This document shows positions 52,477-60,180 of a DNA stretch of 64,000 nucleotides, piece after piece. This DNA comes from Segatella copri DSM 18205. Lineage in GTDB: Bacteria; Bacteroidota; Bacteroidia; Bacteroidales; Bacteroidaceae. Location of the stretch: assembly GCF_025151535.1 (NCBI RefSeq), contig NZ_CP102288.1, positions 2,737,501 to 2,801,500 on the forward strand. The letters are read 5' to 3'. A program made the translations under genes and the position numbers. Within the stretch, counting starts at the first letter, position 1. The number at the start of each line of letters is the position of its first letter. The notes beneath the pieces were generated by a model, which did not search any database, was not told where the DNA came from, and saw only the letters and a list, made by a program, of their open reading frames with translations.

Positions 52477-53352
52477 ATGGGTAGATACATCAACCCCTTT
52501 ACCGACTGGGGCTTCAAGCGTCTCTTCGGTCAAGAGTTCAGCAAGGACTTGCTGATTAATTTTTTGAACGACTTGTTTGAAGGTGAGTTTCAAATCAAGG
52601 ACGTAACATTCAAGGATAAGGAACAGCTTGGAGATACTAATGATCTCCGTGGCTGCATCTTTGATATCTATTGTGTTACCGACGATGATAAGCATTTCAT
52701 CGTTGAGATGCAGAACAGATGGGTACCTTTCTTTGTGAATCGTTCCATCTATTATGCTAGTAAGGCTTTTGTTGCCCAACGCAAGAAATTTGATGAAGCT
52801 GGTGTCCGCACAGCTATTTTATACCAGTTTGTACCGGTTTATGTGGTTTGCATCATGAATTTTATGCCAAGGGAGCATGAGGTAACAAAGTTTAGGACAG
52901 ACGTTGCTTTGAGGGAGAAGTCTAGTGACTCGATGTTTTCTGACAAGCTTCGTTTCATCTATCTTTCTCTTCCTTTCTTTGATAAGAGTGAGGAAGAATG
53001 CGAGACAGGTTTTGAAAAATGGATTTATGTTTTGAAGTATATGGAAGTATTGGAAAGATTGCCTTTTACGGCACAGAAGAAGATATTCGATCATCTTGCT
53101 AAATTGGCGGATGTGCGTTGCTTGAGTAGTGAGGAGCAGGAAAAATACGATGAAAGTATTAAGGCTGTTGATGATTACTACTCCGGCCTTTATGGCTCTT
53201 ATGTTGAAGGAGAGGAAAAGGGAATGGCTAAAGGAATGGCTAAAGAAAAGTTAGACACAGCTTACCGCCTTTTGTCAATGGGTCTTTCTGAAGCGCAAGT
53301 ATCAACGGCCACCGAGCTTCCGCTGGAGGAAATTCAGAAAATGAGGAAATAA
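52477..53352 (+). CDS. Rpn-family PD-(D/E)XK nuclease/putative transposase
   Basis: 291 residues. INPFTDWGFKRLFGQEFSKDLLINFLN is the family start, CIFDIYCVTDDDKHFIVEMQNR carries the D...ExQ nuclease-like motif, and the C-terminus has the typical KGMAKGMAKEK repeat and a helix-turn-helix-like end (LSMGLSEAQVSTATELPLEEIQKM). Related Rpn proteins in Enterobacteria are DNA endonucleases that promote recombination and can act in phage defence. This copy is intact and has its own promoter. A truncated duplicate of its C-terminal third follows directly. Confidence 0.88.
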   Translation: MGRYINPFTDWGFKRLFGQEFSKDLLINFLNDLFEGEFQIKDVTFKDKEQLGDTNDLRGCIFDIYCVTDDDKHFIVEMQNRWVPFFVNRSIYYASKAFVAQRKKFDEAGVRTAILYQFVPVYVVCIMNFMPREHEVTKFRTDVALREKSSDSMFSDKLRFIYLSLPFFDKSEEECETGFEKWIYVLKYMEVLERLPFTAQKKIFDHLAKLADVRCLSSEEQEKYDESIKAVDDYYSGLYGSYVEGEEKGMAKGMAKEKLDTAYRLLSMGLSEAQVSTATELPLEEIQKMRK

Positions 53353-53735
53353 GAACTGGCATTGAAAAATTGATTTCTGTATTGAAGTATATGGAAATGG
53401 ATGAAGTATTTAAGAATTTGCCTTTAGCGGAACAGAAGAAGATGCTCGATCATCTTGCAAAATTGCCAGATGTTCGTTTCTTGAGTAGTGAGGAGCGGGA
53501 AAAATACGATGAAAGTATTAAGGCTATTGACGATTACTACTCCGGCCTTTATGGCTCTTATGTTGAAGGAGAGAAAAAGGGAATAGCTAAAGGTATTGCT
53601 AAAGGTAGAGCAGAAGGTGAATTATCTAAAGGTTTGACAATAGCCCGTAACTTGTTGTCAATGGGTATGTCTTGGTCACAAATCATGCAGGCTACTGGAT
53701 TGACAGAAGAAGAATTGAAGCCGCTTCAGGCGTAG
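53346..53735 (+). pseudogene. partial tandem duplicate of the Rpn-family gene
   Basis: Starting inside the last codons of the intact gene, the sequence repeats its C-terminal third: TGIEKLISVLKYMEMDEVF matches TGFEKWIYVLKYMEVLERL, and KYDESIKAIDDYYSGLYGSY is nearly identical. The reading frame from 53370 is open for 121 residues, but it lacks the nuclease domain. Substitutions (KGIAKGIAKGRAEGE tail, LSMGMSWSQIMQATGLTEEEL) show that it came from a diverged paralogue, not a fresh copy. Confidence 0.8.
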
Positions 53736-53756
53736 TGTATATTTCGGCTGCACCCT

Positions 53757-53862
53757 TTCGGCTTGCCCCACACGCCCTGAAGGGGCAGAAGCTCCTAGCC
53801 CATGGCAACACCCTGGGTATTAATGAAATATAAACCAACGCCCTGTAAGGGCAAAAGCTTTA
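53757..53862. repeat. dispersed palindromic repeat (CCCTG/AGGGC type)
   Basis: It contains GCCCTGAAGGGGCAGAAGC, CCATGGCAACACCCTGGGTA and GCCCTGTAAGGGCAAAAGC, three related short palindromes in a row. Units of this kind are scattered in intergenic regions of many Bacteroidota. It separates the Rpn remnant from a small gene. Confidence 0.65.
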
Positions 53863-53891
53863 AAAATATTCGGATTTTAATCTATAGGCTT

Positions 53892-54035
53892 ATGGCACAT
53901 GTAAATGAAACGATAGTTATAAAGAGCTCTTCTCCCAAGCTGGCAGAATGGGTGAAGAGGCTGAAGGCTCATAAGGCTGAGCAACTGGAGAAGTTGCGCA
54001 ACGTGGAGAAGTGTGACTTTGAATTTCAGTTCTGA
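53892..54035 (+). CDS. small protein of unknown function
   Basis: 47 residues, MAHVNETIVIKSSSPKLAEW followed by a basic helix (VKRLKAHKAEQLEKLRNVEK) and CDFEFQF. It is highly charged and probably helical, without a membrane segment. A longer frame would begin inside the dispersed repeat and is unlikely. It resembles small accessory proteins of mobile regions, but no family was recognised. Confidence 0.5.
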   Translation: MAHVNETIVIKSSSPKLAEWVKRLKAHKAEQLEKLRNVEKCDFEFQF

Positions 54036-54077
54036 TGCGAGCCAATATATGATACCAGCCTCCCCTAATACTTCCTG

Positions 54078-54140
54078 ATAACTTTTTCTAAAACTTTTCC
54101 CCGATTTTCTTGCATGTTTCGAAATATTGTTGTACTTTTG
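54078..54140 (+). promoter_or_regulatory. promoter sharing its upstream sequence with the Rpn gene
   Basis: TTG at 54110-54112, 20 nt, TACTTTTG at 54133-54140. The 50 bp before the -7 element nearly match those at 52388-52430, including TTTCCCCGATTTTCTTGCAT. It is the likely promoter of the leucine-rich repeat gene at 54363, with a leader of over 140 nt. Confidence 0.6.
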
Positions 54141-54362
54141 AAGGAGAATATAGAAAAGAAGAATCTTTGCCCGAAGAGACAAAATTTGAAGTCTTTCCTA
54201 AAATAGGGGAAGGATATTTCTAAAATGATATAGTAGTTGAGGCTTTGCCTCTTATATATAGAGAAAGTGTAATTTAATATATAAGATTATGAGAAATTTT
54301 ACTTTAAGAAAAGGGTTCTTGGAATTAAATGTGGAACCCATAGCTCTTTTAAGGGCTTTGTC

Positions 54363-55106
54363 ATGCTTGTTGTGATGATGCTTATGACGGCAAGTAGTGC
54401 TATGGCACAAGAAGCCAAATTTGAAGTGATTAGTGGGCTTCGTTATTTGTTAGATACTGGTGCTAAGACAGCAACTCTTATGCCTAAAACTGATAGTAAA
54501 TATTCTGGTGATATCATTATTCCTGAGAAGGTTAAGGGTAATGATGGGGTAGAGTATGTTGTTACCTCATTGGGTGATGGTTGCTTTGGAAGTTGCAGTG
54601 CTTTAACTTCTATTACCATCCCTTCGTCTGTTACTTCGCTGGGAGAACGTTGCTTCTATGGTTGCAGTGGTCTTGAAACTGTTTCTTTTAAAGGTAAAGT
54701 GTCAAAGAATACATCTCAATCAGAAATACCAACTACAACTATTATCAAAGTCCCAATAGAATATCTTCAGGACTATAAGGATGCTATTGGATATTTCTGT
54801 TATGCAACAGCTGATGGCTATTCAGCATCTGATAAGGCGGAGGCAACTCTGTATTGGATCAATGCTAACCTGGATAATGGTACCAACATCAACCAGGTAA
54901 GAACACGGGGCGTGGTGGCATCGGCTCATGATGGCATCATCAGCCTCTCGGGTCTTGACGATGGCGAGGTGGTGAAGTTCTTCGCTGCTGACGGCAAGTA
55001 TCTTGGCTCTACTGTTGCAGCCAACGGTGCTGCCTCTTATGCCGTTTCCGAGTCTTTGGTTATCGCCAAAGTGGGTAAGGATTCTATCAAGATTGCAATG
55101 AAATAA
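54363..55106 (+). CDS. short secreted leucine-rich repeat protein
   Basis: 247 residues from MLVVMMLMTASSAMAQ, a signal peptide. One to two BspA-type repeats (CFGSCSALTSITIPSSVTSL, CFYGCSGLETVSF) follow, and the end (GIISLSGLDDGEVVKFFAADG, SLVIAKVGKDSIKIAMK) looks like a short secretion tail. An ATG at 54289 begins MRNFTLRK in another frame, and one extra A in the AAAAGGG run at 54309-54315 would join it to the VLGIKCGTHSSFKGFVMLVV frame. The natural start is therefore probably 54289 and the gene may be frameshifted, although the start at 54363 still gives an export signal. Confidence 0.65.
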   Translation: MLVVMMLMTASSAMAQEAKFEVISGLRYLLDTGAKTATLMPKTDSKYSGDIIIPEKVKGNDGVEYVVTSLGDGCFGSCSALTSITIPSSVTSLGERCFYGCSGLETVSFKGKVSKNTSQSEIPTTTIIKVPIEYLQDYKDAIGYFCYATADGYSASDKAEATLYWINANLDNGTNINQVRTRGVVASAHDGIISLSGLDDGEVVKFFAADGKYLGSTVAANGAASYAVSESLVIAKVGKDSIKIAMK

Positions 55107-55148
55107 GGATTGTGCAGAGCGATGCACCTACCGTAAATTTATAAAAGC

Positions 55149-55199
55149 AAGGGGAAGAAGGCGAGTAACGTAAATTGCTCACTTTTTTTCCCTTTTTTT
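55149..55199 (+). terminator. probable terminator
   Basis: GGGGAA pairs with TTTCCC outside a CGAGTAA/TTGCTC stem, followed by a run of T. It lies about 40 nt after the stop of the leucine-rich repeat gene. Confidence 0.55.
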
Positions 55200-55237
55200 G
55201 TATACTTTTCTGAGAATCATTAAAAAATCGTATACAT

Positions 55238-55260
55238 CGTGAAAATTAAGCATTTTCACG
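55238..55260. other. small perfect hairpin in an intergenic region
   Basis: CGTGAAAAT pairs with ATTTTCACG around 5 nt. The rest of 55200-55530 is AT-rich, and no gene is seen. Confidence 0.5.
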
Positions 55261-55530
55261 ACTCTTGCAAATGTCGAAAATTAAGAGTAATTTAGCACTA
55301 TATTTATACGTTATAAGCATATGTTTCTTGCACAACAGAAATGTCGCAGACACAAAATAGGAGATATAAATACCTATGATTAGTGTTTTCCTCCTACTCG
55401 GTATCGACTACTGATGATGATTTTGTGTTTAACTTATACTATACTTATATTTAAACTTGCTTTCTGTTACTAATTATGTTAAAATCATGTTAATGTTAAG
55501 TTTAGCTTACGTACATATTAATATTTTTTA

Positions 55531-55785
55531 TATATTTGCATCCCGAAAAATAGGAGGAAGATAGTATTAACCGGCCATAGATACTAAAAAACGCATCTTT
55601 CGGTCATATTATTAACTTAAATTTTCAACGAAAGGAAAAAGATGTAGAATCGGTCCCACGTCTCACGATAAGAGACGATCACCAGCACTCCAGCCTGCTT
55701 ACGCCCTCATAAATTGTTAGCGCAAACACTCATACTCTGCTATAATGAGGCAAGAAACTTTAAACAACTATAATAATAATACAAT
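55531..55785 (+). promoter_or_regulatory. -7 element and long leader before the 133-residue gene
   Basis: TATATTTG at 55531-55538 begins a region with no gene up to 55785. The leader has a small CGTCTC/GAGACG hairpin (55659-55677). No clear -33 element is visible, so the promoter is tentative. Confidence 0.4.
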
Positions 55786-55923
55786 ATGAAGAAAAACTTA
55801 AGTACGCGAATCAAGCGCAATCTGTCGAGGATAAAGTCTCTGTGTATTTTCATAACAGATGTCTATTTAAGTCTGGACAGTGAGTTTATTGTAAATTATA
55901 TAGAATCTAAAAACATAGTAATT

Positions 55924-56325
55924 ATGAGTGATAATAGAACTATTGAGTTGCACGACAATGCAACGTATATTGAAAATTATGGTGATGGACCTAAGAAGAA
56001 GGAAGAAAAGGCAAAGGCAGAAGAGAAATTCCGACCGCTGCCAGAATCTCTTGCTAATCCTCAGGGGTTAATGGTACTCTCCAGTTTGGCGATACATGGC
56101 TTTCTTGATGAGCATTTCCAGCCTAAGGGACTCTCTGTAGCTAAAACAGCAGTTCTTGCGTCCCAGATTTCTACCAAACTCGGCATACAGAATGTATGGG
56201 TGGTGTTTGGCACCTTTTGGAATATTGACAAGGAGAATCTTCGCTCTGCCTTTAATAAAGGGATGGAACAGCAACAGATGTCTGGATTTATCGGAGAAAC
56301 TGCAAAATCGATAAATATCTGTTAG
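55924..56325 (+). CDS. protein of unknown function upstream of the primase module
   Basis: 133 residues from MSDNRTIELHDNATYIENYG at 55924. The frame is open from an ATG at 55786, which would add 46 mostly basic and hydrophobic residues; that start cannot be excluded. A lysine- and glutamate-rich linker is followed by LPESLANPQGLMVLSSLAIHGFLDEHFQP and LGIQNVWVVFGTFWNIDKENLRSAF. The same arrangement (LPxxLxxPQ, then LG..NxW..F...W) is familiar from small Bacteroidota proteins of unknown role near mobile genes. Confidence 0.6.
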   Translation: MSDNRTIELHDNATYIENYGDGPKKKEEKAKAEEKFRPLPESLANPQGLMVLSSLAIHGFLDEHFQPKGLSVAKTAVLASQISTKLGIQNVWVVFGTFWNIDKENLRSAFNKGMEQQQMSGFIGETAKSINIC

Positions 56326-56367
56326 CCAGTCTGTTATATAACGTAAATAACGTTTCGCAAATTAATT

Positions 56368-56402
56368 CGTACCTGGTACGCGTACCAGGTACGTACCAGG
56401 TA
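56368..56402. promoter_or_regulatory. candidate operator: 26-bp palindrome plus a third half-site
   Basis: 56368-56393 is a perfect 26-bp palindrome with core ACCTGGTACGCGTACCAGGT. A further TACCAGGTA lies at 56394-56402. It covers the -33 position of the promoter whose -7 element is TACCTTTG at 56421-56428, a typical place for a repressor. Confidence 0.7.
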
Positions 56403-56420
56403 GGTTTCAGCATCTTGTTG

Positions 56421-56428
56421 TACCTTTG
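56421..56428 (+). promoter_or_regulatory. -7 element of the primase module promoter
   Basis: TACCTTTG directly precedes the attenuator-like hairpin. No -33 element is visible at the expected place, which is occupied by the palindrome. Confidence 0.55.
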
Positions 56429-56474
56429 CCCCCGGAATTCAGAACCGATATGGTCTGGGTTTCGGGGGCTTTTG
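56428..56474 (+). terminator. attenuator-like hairpin in the primase leader
   Basis: GCCCCCGGAATTCAGA pairs, with few mismatches, with TCTGGGTTTCGGGGGC, followed by TTTT. It lies between the promoter element and the next gene, so it may make expression conditional. Confidence 0.55.
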
Positions 56475-56533
56475 TGTATAGGCACATCAACCGTTGTGGG
56501 AGCGCCCAACTGTTTTAAAAAGGAATTTATAAG

Positions 56534-57046
56534 ATGAAAGCAATGAAACCTTTTTATTTTACTCATCCGCAGTACGGAAAACTGAGGGTGGTGGTGATTG
56601 GAGGCAAAATCTATTACTGCCTGATGGACGTGAAGAACATCTTCAAGAAGTCGGTTCAGAAACTCTATGAGACGATTGCTGACTCGGAGGGGGAACTGAA
56701 AAATCTGAACATCGTGATGATGAAGGATATGAAAATCAAGTATAACCTCTTCTTCGAGAACCAGGAAATGGGGAAGGAAGAAGCGGAGGCTGAGAACGTG
56801 AATGCGGATATCAACTTCTGCGATGAACAGCTGGTGAAGGACCTCGTAGACAGGCGTGTTGCCGCCGAGAAGATTGCGGCAAAATGGGTAATAGGCTTCG
56901 TCAAGAGCAGACTGAATGATGCCGAGAATGCTTCGCTCTTCGAGGCGAACGGGGTTGACGAGATTTCTGATAACTCGCTGATTCTGCCTATCAATGTAAG
57001 CTATGGCTCAGGGTATATCATGATTAACAGCGAAGTGTTCGATTAA
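56534..57046 (+). CDS. protein with Bro-N-like start, upstream of the primase gene
   Basis: 170 residues; the ATG at 56543 (MKPFYFTHPQYGKLRVVVIGG) is an equally good start. GKLRVVVIGGKIYYCLMDVKNIF resembles the start of Bro-N antirepressor domains (as in the gene at 60181), but the rest is acidic and unfamiliar (KIAAKWVIGFVKSRL). It lies directly before the primase gene and may regulate it. The function is inferred only. Confidence 0.55.
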   Translation: MKAMKPFYFTHPQYGKLRVVVIGGKIYYCLMDVKNIFKKSVQKLYETIADSEGELKNLNIVMMKDMKIKYNLFFENQEMGKEEAEAENVNADINFCDEQLVKDLVDRRVAAEKIAAKWVIGFVKSRLNDAENASLFEANGVDEISDNSLILPINVSYGSGYIMINSEVFD

Positions 57047-57064
57047 TAAAAATATGGAGGTAAA

Positions 57065-59566
57065 ATGGAGACAGTACATGTAGTGGCAATTAATCCTTAT
57101 CGCAAAGGTAATAAGGGAAAAGTTTTTTCTTACAATATCGATACTTATGATAAGGTCATCGGGTCGGAGGAAATCAAGAAGATGATTCAGCAGATTCGGG
57201 GTGAATTGCCGATTGACGGAGTGGATTTGAACGATGCGCAGGCGGTGAAGAAGGCGCAGGAGAGGCTGAAGAGCGAGCTGCCTTTCTTCTGCCCGCATTA
57301 CGGCATGTTCAAAAATAATGTGCGCAGACAGGAGAATGCCTTGCCGGAAAGCTTTCTCTTCCAGACGATTATCGATGTGGATGATAAGGAGTATGTGGAG
57401 AGGGCGATTGAGAAGGCGCGCGAGCTGAACTGCTCTTCGGGGATATGGAACGGCTCGTTGCTGCATCTCTGTTATAGCGCTAGAAAGAAGCTGCATATCG
57501 GGATTAGAATGCCGGTGGGGATGACCATCGAAGAGACGCAGAAGGCGTATTGTGAGGCGCTCGGTGTGACTTATGATGAAAGCTGCATCACACCTGAAAG
57601 GATGATTTTCCTGACGGATAAGGACTCGGAAATCTACCGGTCTAAAATGTGGTGCGCAGTGATGCCGGAGAGCGAGATACAGGCTCGCAGACAGGCTTTT
57701 CTGGACCGTGGGCTGACGGTGGACGGAAGAGGAGTTGCAAAAGTTAATAGTTTACAGTTTACAGTTAATAGCAATAGTAATGACAAAGTTCAAAACAATA
57801 GACTTTCGGGCAATCATGGCTCTGGTGAACTGGGAGAGGCCAGTGAGAAGAATCTGATAGCCTTTGATCTGTTCGTGCAGTCGGCTGGGCTTGAAGGAAT
57901 GGCGATTGATACCGTCGGGTCTCGGCACTCTTCGCTACTCGCCATCATGAGCGCAGGCGCTTCGAGGGTGATGAGCGAGGAGGAACTGATGAAGGTGGTG
58001 AGGACGAAAATGCCGAGCTACTATCAGGAGGATGACTGCCATCAGCTGATACATGATTTCTATGCGAAATATGCTGACAGCTGCAAGCCGATGTCGAGGG
58101 ATGTGATAAGGGTGAATGCGCTGGCGGAAAAACAGGCCAGCCAACAAGTTAATAGTTTACAGTTAACAGTTAATAGCCCTAACGCAAATCATACAGTTCA
58201 AAGTTCATATCTCCAAGTTCAAAGTAGCGAGGAGGATTATCCTGACCCGCCAGCGATGCCAGAGAAACTGCCGAAACTGGTGGAACTGCTGTTATCTCGG
58301 ACACCGGAGATTTATAAGCCGGCTGTGGCGCACGCTATCTTCCCACCGTTGGCTACGCACCTCTGGCAGACGAGCTTCCGATATATTGATAATGTAGTGC
58401 ATGAGGCTACATTGTCTACGTGCTTGCTGGCTGGTACGGGCGCAGGTAAATCGTCCGTAAACAAGCCGATTAGCTATATTATGGAGGATATCCGGAAACG
58501 GGATGCGGAGAATCTGAAACGTGAGAAGGAATGGAAGGAGGAGATGACGCGCAAGGGCGCCAACAAGGACAAGCGTAAGCGACCGGACAACCTCGTTATA
58601 CAGGAGATTGATGCCGATATGACCAATCCGGCATTCGTGATGCGAACCGCTGAGGCGCAGGGACGATTTCTTTACACTTCGCTCAATGAGCTGGACCAGT
58701 TTGATGCCCTGAAGGGAACCGGAAACCAGCATTTCCGTATCATGTGTCTTGCCTCAGATAGCGACAACCAGTACGGCCAGACTCGCGTGGGCATATCGAG
58801 CGTTACGGAGCGTGTAACCATCCGATTCAACTGGAACGCATCTACCACTATCCAGAAAGGACAGCGTTACTTCTCGAAAGTTTTGACAGATGGTCCGATA
58901 AGCCGTATCAATTTCTGTACCATTCCGGAGCGTGAAATCGGTGATGAAATGCCTGTCTTTGGTGATTACGATGATGCTTACCGAGAGGGGCTGAAGCCTT
59001 ATATCGAGAATCTGAACAACGCCAGGGGGCTGATTGACTGTCCTGAGGCATTCCAGCTTGCCCTCCGGCTGAAGGATGAGAATGCTGAGTTTTCACGTCT
59101 GTCGCAGGATAGGGTTTATGAGAATCTTTCCTTCCGTGCCAACGTCATCGCCTACCTGAAGGCGTGTGTGCTGTATGTGGCGAACGGCTGTAAATGGGAG
59201 CCGGAGATAGATGAGTTCATCCGCTGGAGCGAGCGTTACGACCTCTACTGCAAGATGCGTTTCTTTGGTGATGCCATCAAGAGGGCGAACTTTTCGAACG
59301 AGAAATCGAGCAAGCGTGGACCGGCAAATCTGTTGCAGCAGTTGCCTGATGTCTTTAATTTCCAGCAGGCAGAATATCTCCGCTCGCAGTTGGGTATGGA
59401 CAAGAAGGGCACTCCTTCGATGTTGCGTAATTGGGTGAACCGAAACTATATCCGGAAGATTCCGCCTAAGGGTGCAACGGGTGACGTAATCAGTATTCAG
59501 TTATTCAGTTTTGAAAAGCTACGTAACCGCAAGGATGGTAAAGAGGTAAAAATATTAGAATCTTAA
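57065..59566 (+). CDS. VirE/DUF3987 primase-helicase-like protein
   Basis: 833 residues. The N-terminal VirE domain (FSYNIDTYDKVIG, ELPFFCPHYGMFKNNVRRQ, FLFQTIIDVDDKEYV) is primase-like. The C-terminal DUF3987 part has Walker A GTGAGKSS (457-464), an acidic Walker B-like IQEIDADMTNPAFVMR, and GRFLYTSLNELDQF. Such proteins are common in Bacteroidota mobile elements and are thought to act in replication. Two in-frame low-complexity blocks (near residues 229-245 and 361-380) derive from a dispersed repeat. The end TVSIQLFSFEKL is repeated in DNA form at 52025. Confidence 0.85.
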   Translation: METVHVVAINPYRKGNKGKVFSYNIDTYDKVIGSEEIKKMIQQIRGELPIDGVDLNDAQAVKKAQERLKSELPFFCPHYGMFKNNVRRQENALPESFLFQTIIDVDDKEYVERAIEKARELNCSSGIWNGSLLHLCYSARKKLHIGIRMPVGMTIEETQKAYCEALGVTYDESCITPERMIFLTDKDSEIYRSKMWCAVMPESEIQARRQAFLDRGLTVDGRGVAKVNSLQFTVNSNSNDKVQNNRLSGNHGSGELGEASEKNLIAFDLFVQSAGLEGMAIDTVGSRHSSLLAIMSAGASRVMSEEELMKVVRTKMPSYYQEDDCHQLIHDFYAKYADSCKPMSRDVIRVNALAEKQASQQVNSLQLTVNSPNANHTVQSSYLQVQSSEEDYPDPPAMPEKLPKLVELLLSRTPEIYKPAVAHAIFPPLATHLWQTSFRYIDNVVHEATLSTCLLAGTGAGKSSVNKPISYIMEDIRKRDAENLKREKEWKEEMTRKGANKDKRKRPDNLVIQEIDADMTNPAFVMRTAEAQGRFLYTSLNELDQFDALKGTGNQHFRIMCLASDSDNQYGQTRVGISSVTERVTIRFNWNASTTIQKGQRYFSKVLTDGPISRINFCTIPEREIGDEMPVFGDYDDAYREGLKPYIENLNNARGLIDCPEAFQLALRLKDENAEFSRLSQDRVYENLSFRANVIAYLKACVLYVANGCKWEPEIDEFIRWSERYDLYCKMRFFGDAIKRANFSNEKSSKRGPANLLQQLPDVFNFQQAEYLRSQLGMDKKGTPSMLRNWVNRNYIRKIPPKGATGDVISIQLFSFEKLRNRKDGKEVKILES
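57748..57776 (+). repeat. dispersed repeat translated inside the primase gene, copy 1
   Basis: GTTAATAGTTTACAGTTTAC and its continuation match the second block at 58144 and the AACTATTAAC-type repeat near rdgB. It encodes VNSLQFTVNS in the linker after the VirE domain and keeps the frame. Confidence 0.65.
58144..58228 (+). repeat. dispersed repeat translated inside the primase gene, copy 2
   Basis: GTTAATAGTTTACAGTTAAC begins it, encoding VNSLQLTVNS; AGTTCAAAGTTCATATCTCC-type units follow. It lies in the linker before the DUF3987 domain. Confidence 0.65.
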
Positions 59567-59579
59567 TGGAGTTTGAGTT

Positions 59580-60140
59580 ATGGAAATAGTAGTAAAAAGA
59601 ATAGCAAAAAAGAAGACTTATACGATAGGTCATCTTTATATCCTGAACGATAAGGATGTGAAACGTACTTGGCGTTCGGGGGTAAAAATAGGCGACAAGC
59701 GTATCTTTGAGCACAGCTTCGATAAGGAGAAGTTGGACAAGGAGCATTACTTCTGTGATACCCTGGAGCCTACGTGGAGAAACCTCCTGGGTGTCGAACT
59801 GAAACCGGAAGAGGAGGATGGACGGTACAGCAGGGTATCGGGCAAGAAAGCCCGCAAGATACCGGGTCATACGGCGATACCGGAAGGCTCGTATCCTGTG
59901 GTTATCTCGAAATCGCCAAGGTTTAAGAAGTGGCTTCCGCTGGTGCAGGGTGTTCCTGATTTTGAGGGCATCCGCATTCATGCCGGTAATTATCCCGATG
60001 ATACGCAGGGGTGCATTCTGGTAGGTGAAAATAAATTACAGGGTGCCGTCTTTAATTCCCGCATCTGGCTGCATCGGCTCATGAATGCCATTACCGCAGC
60101 GAGGGAACGGGAGGAGAGCGTTTGGATTACGATCATTTAA
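59580..60140 (+). CDS. DUF5675 family protein
   Basis: 186 residues, no signal peptide. [20 protein letters not shown] and [22 protein letters not shown] are the family signatures; the H and C in the second motif resemble an L,D-transpeptidase-like or lysozyme-accessory site. In related modules a muramoyl-alanine amidase gene occupies this place, so a role at the cell wall is a reasonable guess. It starts 13 nt after the primase gene. Confidence 0.8.
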   Translation: MEIVVKRIAKKKTYTIGHLYILNDKDVKRTWRSGVKIGDKRIFEHSFDKEKLDKEHYFCDTLEPTWRNLLGVELKPEEEDGRYSRVSGKKARKIPGHTAIPEGSYPVVISKSPRFKKWLPLVQGVPDFEGIRIHAGNYPDDTQGCILVGENKLQGAVFNSRIWLHRLMNAITAAREREESVWITII

Positions 60141-60180
60141 TGTTGAATGTTGAGTTATTAATTTTTAAAAACAAATTATT

